From contig NZ_CADEGK010000008.1 in assembly GCF_902826855.1 (NCBI RefSeq), positions 1-48,187 on the forward strand: a DNA stretch of 48,187 nt, given 5' to 3'. This document shows positions 41,271-48,187 of the stretch, one piece after another. The notes under the pieces were generated by a model, which saw nothing but the letters and a program-made list of their open reading frames with translations, was not told where the DNA came from and ran no database searches. The translations under genes were made by a program, and so were the position numbers. This DNA is from an uncultured Phenylobacterium sp. (lineage in GTDB: Bacteria; Pseudomonadota; Alphaproteobacteria; Caulobacterales; Caulobacteraceae). The stretch's first letter is position 1. Every line of letters starts with the position of its first letter.

Positions 41271-42340
41271 CGGACGCCGCCGTTCTCCCCCCGCGTCCCG
41301 CCGCTCGGTCGACACGTCTTGTCCGGGGCCTGTTCGGCAGCCCGTTGAATGTGCTCCTGACTCTGCTGGTGGCGTGGGCGGTATGGTCCCTCGCCGCACC
41401 GCTTCTGCGCTGGGCGGTGTTCGACGCGGTCGTGCTGCCGGCGAACCCGGCCGCCTGCCGCGACGTATCCGGAGCCTGCTGGAGCTTCGTGGCCGCCAAG
41501 AGCGGCCAGATCCTGTTCGGCATCTACCCCATCGAGGAGCGCTGGCGGCCGATGCTCGTCTGCGCCGTTCTGCTCGCTCTCCTGGGCTGGTCGCTGCGCC
41601 CTGCAGCCTGGCGGCCGAGCCTGGCGATCGTGTGGGTGGTCGCCCTGCCCGGCGTCCTGATGCTCATGTTCGGCGGCTTCGGCGGCCTCTCTTTCGTCGC
41701 CACGACCATGTGGGGCGGCTTGCCCGTGACGTTGATCCTGACGGTCACCGCGATCGGCGGAGCCTTCCCTCTGGCTATGCTGCTTGCGCTCGGCCGCCGC
41801 TCCTGGCTTCCGGCGATCCGCACGCTCTGCGTCCTCTTCATCGAACTCACCCGGGCCCTGCCGCTACTCAGCATCCTGTTCATCGCTTCCATCATGCTGC
41901 CACTGCTGCTTCCGGAGGCTTTGCTGCCCGACAAGTTCTTCCGCGCGTTGATTGCGCTCCTGCTGTTCGCCGCGGCTTACCTGGCCGAGGTCATCCGGGG
42001 CGGCCTGCAGGCCATGCCGCGGGGCCAGTACGAAGCGGCGGAGGCTTTGGGGCTCGGCTATTGGCGGACCCAGCGGCACGTCATCCTGCCCCAGGCGATC
42101 GCGATCGTGATCCCGAGCCTCACCAGCACCATCATCGTCATGATCAAGAACACGAGCCTGGTGATGGTGGTGGGGCTCTTCGACCTCATCAGTTCCGGCA
42201 GGGCGGCCCTGGCTGACCCCGAGTGGAGCTCTCCGGCGCTGGAGACCTATGCCTTCATCGCGGCCATCTATTTCGCGCTCTGCTTTGGGTTCGGCCGGTT
42301 CGCCCAGGCGCTCGAGTCGCGAAGCAAGGACAGCTCATGA
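41267..42340 (+). CDS. aapM: Amino-acid ABC transporter permease (AapM-like)
   Basis: This 357-residue permease has features of Aap[21 protein letters not shown], a helix-rich middle, the signature [20 protein letters not shown] and the EAA loop [20 protein letters not shown], then [20 protein letters not shown]. It starts at an ATG overlapping the aapQ stop (ATGA), so translation is coupled. It is the partner subunit of AapQ in the inner membrane. Confidence 0.9.
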   Translation: MTDAAVLPPRPAARSTRLVRGLFGSPLNVLLTLLVAWAVWSLAAPLLRWAVFDAVVLPANPAACRDVSGACWSFVAAKSGQILFGIYPIEERWRPMLVCAVLLALLGWSLRPAAWRPSLAIVWVVALPGVLMLMFGGFGGLSFVATTMWGGLPVTLILTVTAIGGAFPLAMLLALGRRSWLPAIRTLCVLFIELTRALPLLSILFIASIMLPLLLPEALLPDKFFRALIALLLFAAAYLAEVIRGGLQAMPRGQYEAAEALGLGYWRTQRHVILPQAIAIVIPSLTSTIIVMIKNTSLVMVVGLFDLISSGRAALADPEWSSPALETYAFIAAIYFALCFGFGRFAQALESRSKDSS

Positions 42341-43110
42341 CCCAGTCCGCAACCGGGCCAGCCACGACCGAGGCGTCCGGGCCCGCCGTCGAACTCCGCG
42401 CGGTCCACAAGTGGTACGGCGGCTTCCACGCGCTGCGCGGCGTGGACCTGACGGTGGCGCGCGGCGAGCGGATCGTCATCTGCGGACCTTCCGGCTCGGG
42501 GAAGTCCACCCTCATCCGCTGCATCAACCAGCTGGAACGGCACCAGGCTGGCGCCGTGACGGTGAACGGGCGCGAGGCCACCGCCGACCCGAAGGCGCTG
42601 CAGGCGATCCGGCGCGCGGCGGGCATGGTGTTCCAGAGCTTCAATCTCTTCCCGCACCTGACCGTGCTGCAGAACTGCACCTTGGCGCCGGTCCAGACGG
42701 GCCTCGCCACCCGGGCCGAGGCCGACGCGCTCGCCATGTCCTACCTGGAACGGGTGCGGATCGCCGAGCAGGCCCTCAAGCACCCAGCGCAGCTTTCCGG
42801 GGGACAACAGCAGCGGGTCGCGATCGCCAGGGCGCTGTGCATGCGGCCCTCGATCATGCTCTTCGACGAACCCACCTCCGCCCTCGACCCCGAGATGGTG
42901 AAGGAGGTGCTGGACACCATGATCGCCCTGGCGTCCGACGGAATGACCATGTTGGCCGTCACTCACGAGATGGGGTTTGCCCGCAGGGTCGCGGATCGGG
43001 TCATCTTCATGGACGAGGGGCAGATCGTGGAATCCGCACCGCCCGGCGAGTTCTTCGAGCATCCGCGCCACGCCCGCACGCAGGCCTTCCTCGGCCAACT
43101 GCTTCACTAG
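42337..43110 (+). CDS. aapP: Amino-acid ABC transporter ATPase (AapP-like)
   Basis: This 257-residue ATPase of polar amino-acid transporters shows Walker [10 protein letters not shown], the Q-loop [18 protein letters not shown], the signature [15 protein letters not shown], Walker [21 protein letters not shown] and the switch His in [10 protein letters not shown]. It overlaps aapM by 4 bases (ATGA). It is the last gene of the lyase/transporter operon; about 580 bases without a protein gene follow. Confidence 0.94.
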   Translation: MTQSATGPATTEASGPAVELRAVHKWYGGFHALRGVDLTVARGERIVICGPSGSGKSTLIRCINQLERHQAGAVTVNGREATADPKALQAIRRAAGMVFQSFNLFPHLTVLQNCTLAPVQTGLATRAEADALAMSYLERVRIAEQALKHPAQLSGGQQQRVAIARALCMRPSIMLFDEPTSALDPEMVKEVLDTMIALASDGMTMLAVTHEMGFARRVADRVIFMDEGQIVESAPPGEFFEHPRHARTQAFLGQLLH

Positions 43111-43322
43111 GCCAGGTCAGCCACCCCCCGGCGGCCCCCACGTCCAGCCCGACCCACGCTTCGGAGCAGCTCGACGGATGGCTTTCTTGGCTCCGATTGA
43201 GAATATGCAGCTCTGGTCCGGGGCGCCGACTTAATAGACAAGTCGCACGAGAGAAGAACAGCTCTGCGCCGGATCAACTTCACCTTGGGCGAGTGGATTG
43301 GCCTCAAGCTCGCCGTGGCGTT

Positions 43323-43345
43323 GCGCTCCGGGTTCGCCCGGGCGC
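43323..43345 (+). other. Stable hairpin with TTCG tetraloop
   Basis: GCGCTCCGGG and CCCGGGCGC pair with one bulged T around a TTCG loop. It lies about 210 bases after the aapP stop and just before the candidate RNA. There is no T-tract after it, so it is not a classical terminator; it may stabilise the 3' end of the transporter mRNA or be part of the RNA that follows. The rest of 43111-43365 holds nothing recognised. Confidence 0.35.
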
Positions 43346-43365
43346 ATAGAACCTGTCCGAAGAAC

Positions 43366-43480
43366 GTTGCGCCTGTGGGAACTGCGGCGCGCCCCTGCCG
43401 TTGATTGGAGGCGCGCGGCCGAACGCCCCCCGACTTGTAGGTCGCGCAACAGCCCCCGGTCCCTAGGATCGGGGGCTTTT
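43366..43480 (+). ncRNA. Candidate structured small RNA with intrinsic terminator
   Basis: An 85-base segment is closed by the perfect stem GTTGCGC (43366-43372)/GCGCAAC (43444-43450). Inside it, GCGCGCC (43387-43393) pairs with GGCGCGC (43410-43416). A strong terminator follows at once. A weak promoter-like TTGCGC/CATAGA with an 18-base gap lies at 43321-43350. No protein frame with a family match spans it. It does not match tRNA, tmRNA, SRP RNA or RNase P signatures. It may be a transcript-end structure rather than an independent RNA. Confidence 0.35.
43451..43480 (+). terminator. Rho-independent terminator
   Basis: AGCCCCCGGTCC pairs with GGATCGGGGGCT (12 base pairs including one G-T) around a CTA loop, ending in a T-run at 43477-43480. 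It would end the candidate RNA, or the transporter operon if transcription reads this far. Confidence 0.75.
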
Positions 43481-43554
43481 CGCAATTGGGCTCTCCTGCT
43501 GGATCTTTGGACCGGGCGGACGCCGAGGCCAGACCTTCTCGCCCTCAAATGTCC

Positions 43555-43690
43555 TGCACCAGATTTCGTGCCTTAACTGCCTTTTCGCATCATTTATGGT
43601 GCAGCAATCGACGCATTAGGATTGTATAAGCCCTTGCTGCACCAGAAAACATGCCTTAGCTCTCCTAACGCTACATTTTTGGTGCACCCA
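43555..43690 (+). promoter_or_regulatory. Duplicated operator array before hipB
   Basis: A unit of 49 bases (43555-43603) recurs at 43638-43686, exactly 83 bases on, with 36 of 49 bases identical. Each unit opens with TGCACC and closes with GGTGCA, giving four sites: TGCACC at 43555 and 43638, and GGTGCA at 43598 and 43681. Consecutive sites are spaced 43, 40 and 43 bases. A longer inverted repeat, GGTGCAGCAA (43598-43607)/TTGCTGCACC (43634-43643), joins the units. The last site touches the hipB start codon, as expected for autorepression. The local sequence is more AT-rich than its surroundings. Confidence 0.7.
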
Positions 43691-44019
43691 TGAAAGCGTC
43701 CAAGGCCCAATCGGCCCTCCCGCTGCCCGTCCGCCGCGCCCTCGCGACCCTCGGGCGCGACATCTCCACCGCGCGCCGCCGCCGGAGCATGACCGTCGCC
43801 ACCCTGGCGGAGCGGGCCTTCGTCGGCCGGAACACCATCACCCGCGTGGAGCGCGGAGACCCGGGCGTCGCGCTCGGCATCTACGCCACCGTGCTGTTCG
43901 TCCTGGGCTTCGCGGACCGGCTCCAGACGCTGGCCGACCCCGCGACGGACCAGGTCGGACTGACCCTGGCGGAAGAGAAACTGCCGAAACGGGTGCGCGA
44001 CAGCGTCGGGGTCCGCTGA
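43690..44019 (+). CDS. hipB: HipB-like antitoxin/repressor
   Basis: This 109-residue protein has a Cro/C1-type helix-turn-helix: ATLGRDISTARRRRSMTVAT, LAERAFVGRNTITRVERGDP, then GVALGIYATVLFVLGFADRL, the usual C-terminal half of HipB-type HTH proteins. A polar tail follows (LTLAEEKLPKRVRDSVG). It is encoded directly before hipA with a 2-base gap. It would bind the operator array upstream and neutralise HipA. Confidence 0.88.
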   Translation: MKASKAQSALPLPVRRALATLGRDISTARRRRSMTVATLAERAFVGRNTITRVERGDPGVALGIYATVLFVLGFADRLQTLADPATDQVGLTLAEEKLPKRVRDSVGVR

Positions 44020-44021
44020 CC

Positions 44022-45263
44022 ATGGACCGGGAGATCGAGGTGCAGATGGACTGGGCGGGGGAAACCGGGCCGGTCGGACGCCTGTGGGCCCGCGCCCGAG
44101 GCGCGCGCCAGACCTGCTCCTTCGCCTACGACCGAGCCTGGCTCGGCCTTGCCGGCGCCTTCGCGCTCGACCCCAACCTGCCCCTGGTCCGCGGCGACGC
44201 CCACTGGGATGGCGGCCTGTTCAACGCCTTCAGCGACCCCGCACCGGACCGCTGGGGCCGCAACCTGATGGGCCGGCGCGAGCGCCACCTTGCCAAGATG
44301 GAGGGCCGCGCGCCGCGCACCCTCCTCGACGCCGATTTCCTGATGCTGGTGGACGACGAGACCCGGTTGGGCGCCTTGCGCTTTCGCGACGTCGGGACCG
44401 ACGCCTTCCAGGCCGTCGACACCCAACCGGTGCCGCCCATTGTGGCCTTGCCCCGCCTGCTGGGCGCCGCGCGACGGATCATCGACGACCGCGAGACCGA
44501 CGAAGACCTGCGCCTGCTGCTCGCGCCCGGCAGCTCGCTGGGCGGGGCCCGCCCCAAGGCCTCCGTCCTCGGACCCGACGGCGCCCTGCTGATGGCCAAG
44601 TTCCCGAGCCAGACCGACGACTGGCCGGTTCCCACGTGGGAGGCGGTGGCCATGACCCTGGCCGAGCGCGCGGGTATCACCGTGCCTCCCTTCCGACTGC
44701 AGCAGGTCGCCAAGCGGCCTGTATTCATGATGTCGCGTTTCGACCGCACCCCAGACGGCGCGCGCCGTCCCTTCTGCTCTGCGCTGACCGCGCTCAGCGC
44801 CAGCGACGGCGAAACCCGCAGCTACCTCGAGCTCGTGGACGTGCTGCGCCAGGATGGCGCCGACGCCCCCGGCGACGCCGCCCAGCTGTGGCGGCGGATG
44901 GTCTTCAACATCCTCATCTCCAACACCGACGATCACCTGCGAAACCACGGCTTCCTGCGCGAGCCCGGCGGCTGGCGACTTTCGCCGGCCTACGACCTCA
45001 ATCCCATGCCCACAGATGTGAAACCGCGCGTGCACGCCCTGGCCTTGAACGCGACCGACCAGGACAGCTCACTTGAGACCGCCATGGTCGCGGCGCCGTA
45101 CTTCGGGCTAAGTCACTCAGAAGCCACGGCCATTGCGAAGGGGGTCGGAGCGGCTGTCGCCACGTGGCGCGAGATCGCCGGCGGGTATGGTTTGACCGGC
45201 AACCAGCTCGAGCGGATGTCCAGCGCCTTCGAACATGAGGACCTCGCTCGGGCCACCGCCTAA
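44022..45263 (+). CDS. hipA: HipA-family serine/threonine kinase toxin
   Basis: This 413-residue protein has the HipA layout: an N-terminal couple_hipA region ([40 protein letters not shown]) and a C-terminal kinase domain. The Ser/Gly loop is [14 protein letters not shown], the catalytic motif [18 protein letters not shown], and the metal/DxD-like motif [13 protein letters not shown]. coli HipA phosphorylates glutamyl-tRNA synthetase; targets of this subfamily may differ. All motifs look intact, so the module is probably active. Confidence 0.9.
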   Translation: MDREIEVQMDWAGETGPVGRLWARARGARQTCSFAYDRAWLGLAGAFALDPNLPLVRGDAHWDGGLFNAFSDPAPDRWGRNLMGRRERHLAKMEGRAPRTLLDADFLMLVDDETRLGALRFRDVGTDAFQAVDTQPVPPIVALPRLLGAARRIIDDRETDEDLRLLLAPGSSLGGARPKASVLGPDGALLMAKFPSQTDDWPVPTWEAVAMTLAERAGITVPPFRLQQVAKRPVFMMSRFDRTPDGARRPFCSALTALSASDGETRSYLELVDVLRQDGADAPGDAAQLWRRMVFNILISNTDDHLRNHGFLREPGGWRLSPAYDLNPMPTDVKPRVHALALNATDQDSSLETAMVAAPYFGLSHSEATAIAKGVGAAVATWREIAGGYGLTGNQLERMSSAFEHEDLARATA

Positions 45264-45297
45264 CCTGTTGGGCGCCCAGGGCGCCGCTGCTGCTGCT

Positions 45298-45378
45298 GAT
45301 CCTGGTGATCGTGGTGATCCTGGTGATCCTGGTGATGCTGGTGATCCTGGTGATGCTGGTGATGCTGGTGATCCTGGC
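45298..45378 (+). repeat. Nine tandem 9-bp repeats (GATCCTGGT type)
   Basis: Nine copies of a 9-base unit, GATCCTGGT with variants GATGCTGGT, GATCGTGGT and a last GATCCTGGC. One plus-strand frame reads as alternating Val/Ile/Leu/Met, one minus-strand frame as repeating Ile-Thr-Ser/Arg. Neither is clearly a gene. Such arrays change copy number by slippage. The rest of 45264-45637 contains nothing recognised apart from the upstream region of the next gene. Confidence 0.85.
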
Positions 45379-45637
45379 CGTCGTTCGGGCGGTCGGACGC
45401 CGGTGGCTCCTCTCACAAGCCTCGCCAAGGGGGCCGCCATCGGGTGACCGGAAGACCGCGGGTCTGAAGCCCGATCCTGCCGGCGGGTTCACTGGCTCAG
45501 ACGGTGCGCCGTCGCTCTTGCGGGGCTGGCGATTGGGATTCGAAGCGCCACACCCGTGCTCCGCATGCCGCTGGAGCCGCCCGAGGCAGGCTCTCCCATC
45601 GCAGGCGGCCTTCCCGAAAATTCATGTGACCTTGACG

Positions 45638-46039
45638 ATGCAGCGGTCATACTTGGCGCTGATGCGACTTCTGCTCGCCATGTTGGCCGTCCTGGGCCTC
45701 GTCCTCTCTCCTGCGGCCGCGGCCGCAGGAACAGCGGCCTGCGCGCATCACGGCGAGGGCGCCATGGTCATGAGCATGGCCATGGAGGCAGCCGCGCAGG
45801 GCGACACGGCCCCGGATCACAGCTGCTGCGACGACCAGCCCGAGGCGCCGCCGAAGCACGACAGCAAGGCCTGCGCGCAGGCCTGCGCCCTCATGTGCGT
45901 CAGCCCGGCGGCCCTTATCGAACTCGCGGCGCCCGCAATCCCGGCCGCGGGACATCTGGTCCTCGAGACAAGTCCGTCCAGGGCCTTCCACGCCCACGCG
46001 CCGCCTGGCCTGAAGCGACCGCCCCGAACCCTAGCCTGA
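45638..46039 (+). CDS. Exported Met/His/Cys-rich protein of a copper locus
   Basis: This 133-residue protein has a signal peptide (MRLLLAMLAVLGLVLSPAAA) and a mature part with ACAHHGEGAMVMSMAMEAAA, DHSCCDDQPE and KACAQACALMCVSP, a pattern of Met, His and Cys clusters suited to Cu+/Ag+. It resembles the small exported proteins (DUF2946/CopL-like) that precede copper efflux genes, but I cannot fix the family. The ATG at 45638 or a second at 45662 may be used. It starts the right-edge group that leads into the CusC/CusB-like genes. Confidence 0.65.
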   Translation: MQRSYLALMRLLLAMLAVLGLVLSPAAAAAGTAACAHHGEGAMVMSMAMEAAAQGDTAPDHSCCDDQPEAPPKHDSKACAQACALMCVSPAALIELAAPAIPAAGHLVLETSPSRAFHAHAPPGLKRPPRTLA

Positions 46040-46154
46040 GAGGCCGCTCCGGCGGCTGCAGGACCATGCCTGTCCGTCCCGACAAGGGATCCGGGCCGCC
46101 TGCGAGCACCGCGCATCCGTGCGCGGCCATCCAACTCATTCAGGTTAGACGATC

Positions 46155-46409
46155 ATGAACCTCTCGACTGTTCTGCCGGCGGCCATCTGCGGCCTCGCCC
46201 TCGCGACCTTTGCAGGCTCAGCCGCCGGCGCGGCCCCCGCCGGCGGCGCGTACGCCACCCGCGCCGTCCGTGCGCCCAACGGCAAGGACGTCTTCGTGCG
46301 CATCGTGAAGGTCCCGAAGATGCAGGTGAGCGCTGAAAGGCCCGACTGCCCGATGGACCCCGCGCACTGCGCGCACCCCAAGGCCGACAAGCCGCAAGCT
46401 CAAGGCTGA
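46155..46409 (+). CDS. Small exported protein of unknown function
   Basis: This 84-residue protein has a signal peptide (VLPAAICGLALATFAGSAAG) and a short mature chain with APNGKDVFVRIVKVPKMQVS and a Cys/His/Met segment DCPMDPAHCAHPKA. No family was recognised. The Cys-Met-His arrangement and its position between the Met/His/Cys-rich protein and the efflux channel suggest metal binding in the periplasm. Confidence 0.6.
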   Translation: MNLSTVLPAAICGLALATFAGSAAGAAPAGGAYATRAVRAPNGKDVFVRIVKVPKMQVSAERPDCPMDPAHCAHPKADKPQAQG

Positions 46410-46419
46410 TCGCGGGAAG

Positions 46420-46444
46420 GCCCTGTCGACGACGGCAGGGTCCA
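46420..46444 (+). other. Intercistronic hairpin
   Basis: GGCCCTGTCG pairs with CGGCAGGGTCC (10 pairs, one bulged T) around ACGA, 10 bases after the preceding stop. There is no T-run, so it is more likely an mRNA-stability or processing element before the efflux-channel gene than a terminator. Confidence 0.35.
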
Positions 46445-46506
46445 GACGCTCCGCCCCGGTCGCCTGAGGCGGGACGCCGCTGCCCCGGTCGCCATTGTGA
46501 GGAAAT

Positions 46507-47730
46507 ATGCGAATCTTGATGCCCCTGGCGGTCGCGCTGCTCGCGACGACCGCGCACGCCGACCCCATGACCTATGCCGGCGCCATCGCGCTGGCCGAGC
46601 GGGACGCCCCCAGCGTGCATGCCAAGGCCTTGCAGGTGACGGCCAGCCGTTCCGCCGCCCGGGCGGCCGGGACCCTGCCGGATCCGAAGCTGGCCGTCGG
46701 GATCGACAACTTCCCGATATCCGGGCCGCCCGCGGGGCGCTTCGACGCCGACGACATGACCATGGCCCGGATCGGGATCATGCAGGAGGTGCCCAACGCC
46801 GCGCGCCGACGCGCGGCGGTCTCCGGCGCCCAAGCCGATGTCGGCCTGGCCGAGGCGGAAGCGCAGCTGGAGGCCCGCAACGTGCGGGTCGCCGCCGCTC
46901 TGGCCTGGATCGACCTGGCCTATGCCGAGCGCCGCCTCGCGACCCTCGACCAGCTCACCGCCGGCCTGAAATCGCTTTGGGAAGGCCAGCCCGCCAGCAT
47001 CGCCTCCGGGGCGGCGCGGCCGGCCGCGGGCCTGGAACCCGTCCGGCTGAGGGCGAAATTCGAGGACATGCGCAGCACGCTTGTGGCGGACCAGGCCAAG
47101 GCGCGCGCGGAGCTTGCCCGCTGGACCGGCGACCCCACGCCCACCGCCGCCGGAGCGATGCCGACGTTCGTCATAGAACCCGCGGCGCTTCGATCCGGGC
47201 TGAATGCGTTGCCGACACTGATCGCCTACCAGGCCACCACCCGGCGCGCCGAGGCGGAAGCTGACGCCGCCCGGGCCGCGCGGCGTCCGGACTGGGCTTT
47301 CGACGTCTCCTACGGCCGCCGGGACCCGATGTTCGGCGACATGGTGTCGGCGGGCGTCACCGTCAGCCTGCCGCTGTTCGCGCGGGGCCGGCAGGACCCC
47401 CTGATCGCCGCCCGGATGTCCGACGTCAGCCGTGTGCGGTTGGAGCGGGAAGATGCCCGTCGCGCATTGGCGGCGGCGCTGGAACGCGACCTGTCCGACC
47501 ACGACATGCATCACCAGCAGTGGGTGCGATCCGTGCAGGTGCTGGTCCCGGCCGCCGAGCAGCGCGGACACCTGGAGGTGTCCAGCTACGCCGCCGGTCG
47601 CGCCGCCTTCGGCGACGTGATGGTCGCGCTCACCGACCTGGCGGACACCAAGCTGCAGGCGCTGGAGCGCGAGGCCATGACCCTCCGCGACGGGGCCCGC
47701 ATCGTCCTGACCTATGGGAGCGACCGATGA
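46507..47730 (+). CDS. TolC-family outer-membrane efflux channel (CusC-like)
   Basis: This 407-residue channel protein has a signal peptide (LMPLAVALLATTAHA), the first OEP repeat with LPDPKLAVGIDNFPISGPPA, long Ala/Arg/Glu-rich helices, and the second repeat with VSAGVTVSLPLFARGRQDPL. It starts at an ATG behind GAGG, and its stop overlaps the adaptor gene start (ATGA). It is divergent in sequence from the CzcC at 18887, and its adaptor partner is of the CusB type, so this is a second, Cu/Ag-type tripartite pump. A CusA-like pump gene would be expected beyond the right edge. Confidence 0.88.
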   Translation: MRILMPLAVALLATTAHADPMTYAGAIALAERDAPSVHAKALQVTASRSAARAAGTLPDPKLAVGIDNFPISGPPAGRFDADDMTMARIGIMQEVPNAARRRAAVSGAQADVGLAEAEAQLEARNVRVAAALAWIDLAYAERRLATLDQLTAGLKSLWEGQPASIASGAARPAAGLEPVRLRAKFEDMRSTLVADQAKARAELARWTGDPTPTAAGAMPTFVIEPAALRSGLNALPTLIAYQATTRRAEAEADAARAARRPDWAFDVSYGRRDPMFGDMVSAGVTVSLPLFARGRQDPLIAARMSDVSRVRLEREDARRALAAALERDLSDHDMHHQQWVRSVQVLVPAAEQRGHLEVSSYAAGRAAFGDVMVALTDLADTKLQALEREAMTLRDGARIVLTYGSDR

Positions 47731-48187
47731 CCCGCAGACGCATCCTGTTCCTCAGCACGGCTGGGCTCGCAATCGCCGCGGCGGTGGGCTTCGGCGTCGG
47801 GCGAATGACCACGCCTTCGCCGACTCTCAACGGTCCGGCTCCAGTGAGCGGCAAGCAAGTGCTCTACTGGTACGACCCGATGTACCCGGGCCAGAAGTTC
47901 GACAAGCCGGGCAAGTCGCCGTTCATGGACATGCAGCTGGTCCCGAAATACGCCGGCGAAGCGTCGGGCGGACCCGGCGTGCAGATCGATCCGGCGAAAA
48001 CCCAGAACCTCGGGGTTCGGCTGGCGACCGTTGAGCGGGGCGCGCTGGCCAGCAACGTCTCCGCCACCGGCGTCATCGCATTCAACGAGCGCGACGTGGC
48101 CGTCGTGCAGGCCAGGACGGCTGGTTTCGTCCAGCGGGTTTATGGCCGGGCGCCCGGCGACATCGTGGGGGCCGGCGCACCGCTGGG
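47727..48187 (+). CDS. CusB-type periplasmic adaptor, cut by window edge
   Basis: The first 153 residues are present. After an N-terminal anchor (ILFLSTAGLAIAAAVGFGVG) comes the heavy-metal-binding stretch YWYDPMYPGQKF, then KSPFMDMQLVPKYA with the Met residues that bind Cu+/Ag+ in CusB. The barrel-sandwich start GVRLATVERGALASNVSATG and VQARTAGFVQRVYGRAPGD follows. The gene runs off the right edge. The metal-binding domain distinguishes it from CzcB at 17727. Confidence 0.9.
   Translation, partial: MTRRRILFLSTAGLAIAAAVGFGVGRMTTPSPTLNGPAPVSGKQVLYWYDPMYPGQKFDKPGKSPFMDMQLVPKYAGEASGGPGVQIDPAKTQNLGVRLATVERGALASNVSATGVIAFNERDVAVVQARTAGFVQRVYGRAPGDIVGAGAPL

Noticed and set aside
43323..43345. GGTTCG-containing hairpin as a tRNA T-arm
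   Set aside because: No acceptor, D or anticodon arms can be built around it and the loop is a TTCG tetraloop.
45298..45378. Tandem repeat as a CRISPR array
   Set aside because: Units are 9 bases with no spacers and no cas genes are present.

Overview
The window is GC-rich DNA, densely coded on both strands, that most resembles an alphaproteobacterium of the Caulobacteraceae (Caulobacter, Phenylobacterium or Brevundimonas). This rests on family resemblance only: a CC0125/CC1285-type lipoprotein, a BamE of the Caulobacter style, large TonB-dependent receptors and a general amino-acid (Aap-type) ABC transporter. No rRNA, tRNA, integrase or transposase was recognised, but the mix of metal-resistance genes and broken genes looks like an accessory, rearranged region.

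Layout. 1-3573: small secreted proteins and lipoproteins, several rich in Tyr/Gly, then a DsbB-like/DsbA-like pair. 3627-7249: a zone of gene decay around an intact dihydrolipoamide dehydrogenase, with a 32-codon TerC remnant, an internally deleted lipid-kinase-like gene, a frameshifted zinc-ribbon gene and a frameshifted mgtC. 7691-10089: an SRPBCC protein and two CDF metal exporters. 10467-10976: bamE. 11572-21305 (minus): a compact metal-efflux block running short CDF, CzcI-like protein, czcC, czcB, lipoprotein, czcA, DUF190 protein, P1B-4 ATPase. It is headed by a MerR-type promoter shared with a divergent CadR/ZntR-like regulator. 21818-24099: CusF-like copper proteins, a MAPEG protein, a Cys-rich protein and a truncated copB fused head-to-head with a truncated cusF. 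24112-33729: two TonB receptor/PepSY modules (the second PepSY is broken) plus a cytochrome c-FTR1 iron permease. A second copy of the MerR-type promoter sits before the broken PepSY. 33879-43110: a TonB receptor, a RidA-family protein, a LysR regulator, a PLP-dependent lyase and a complete Aap-like ABC transporter. 43111-45263: a candidate structured RNA with a terminator, then hipBA behind a duplicated operator. 45638-48187: small periplasmic proteins, a TolC-type channel and the start of a CusB-type adaptor, which continues beyond the right edge.

How the parts fit. Divalent cations are probably handled by the CzcCBA pump, the P1B-4 ATPase and three CDF exporters, with much of this likely under one MerR-family sensor. 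Copper or silver is probably handled by the CusF-like proteins and the right-edge CusC/CusB pair. Iron uptake uses two siderophore-type receptors with PepSY partners and FTR1. The 33.9-43.1 kb block reads as a complete route for an amino-acid-like compound: outer-membrane receptor, binding lipoprotein, ABC importer, C-S (or other beta/gamma) lyase, and a RidA-type protein that would clear the reactive enamine such a lyase releases. A LysR regulator with a perfect AAGCAT-N11-ATGCTT box controls the divergent promoter. This block is the best candidate for an undescribed system, and its substrate cannot be read from sequence alone.
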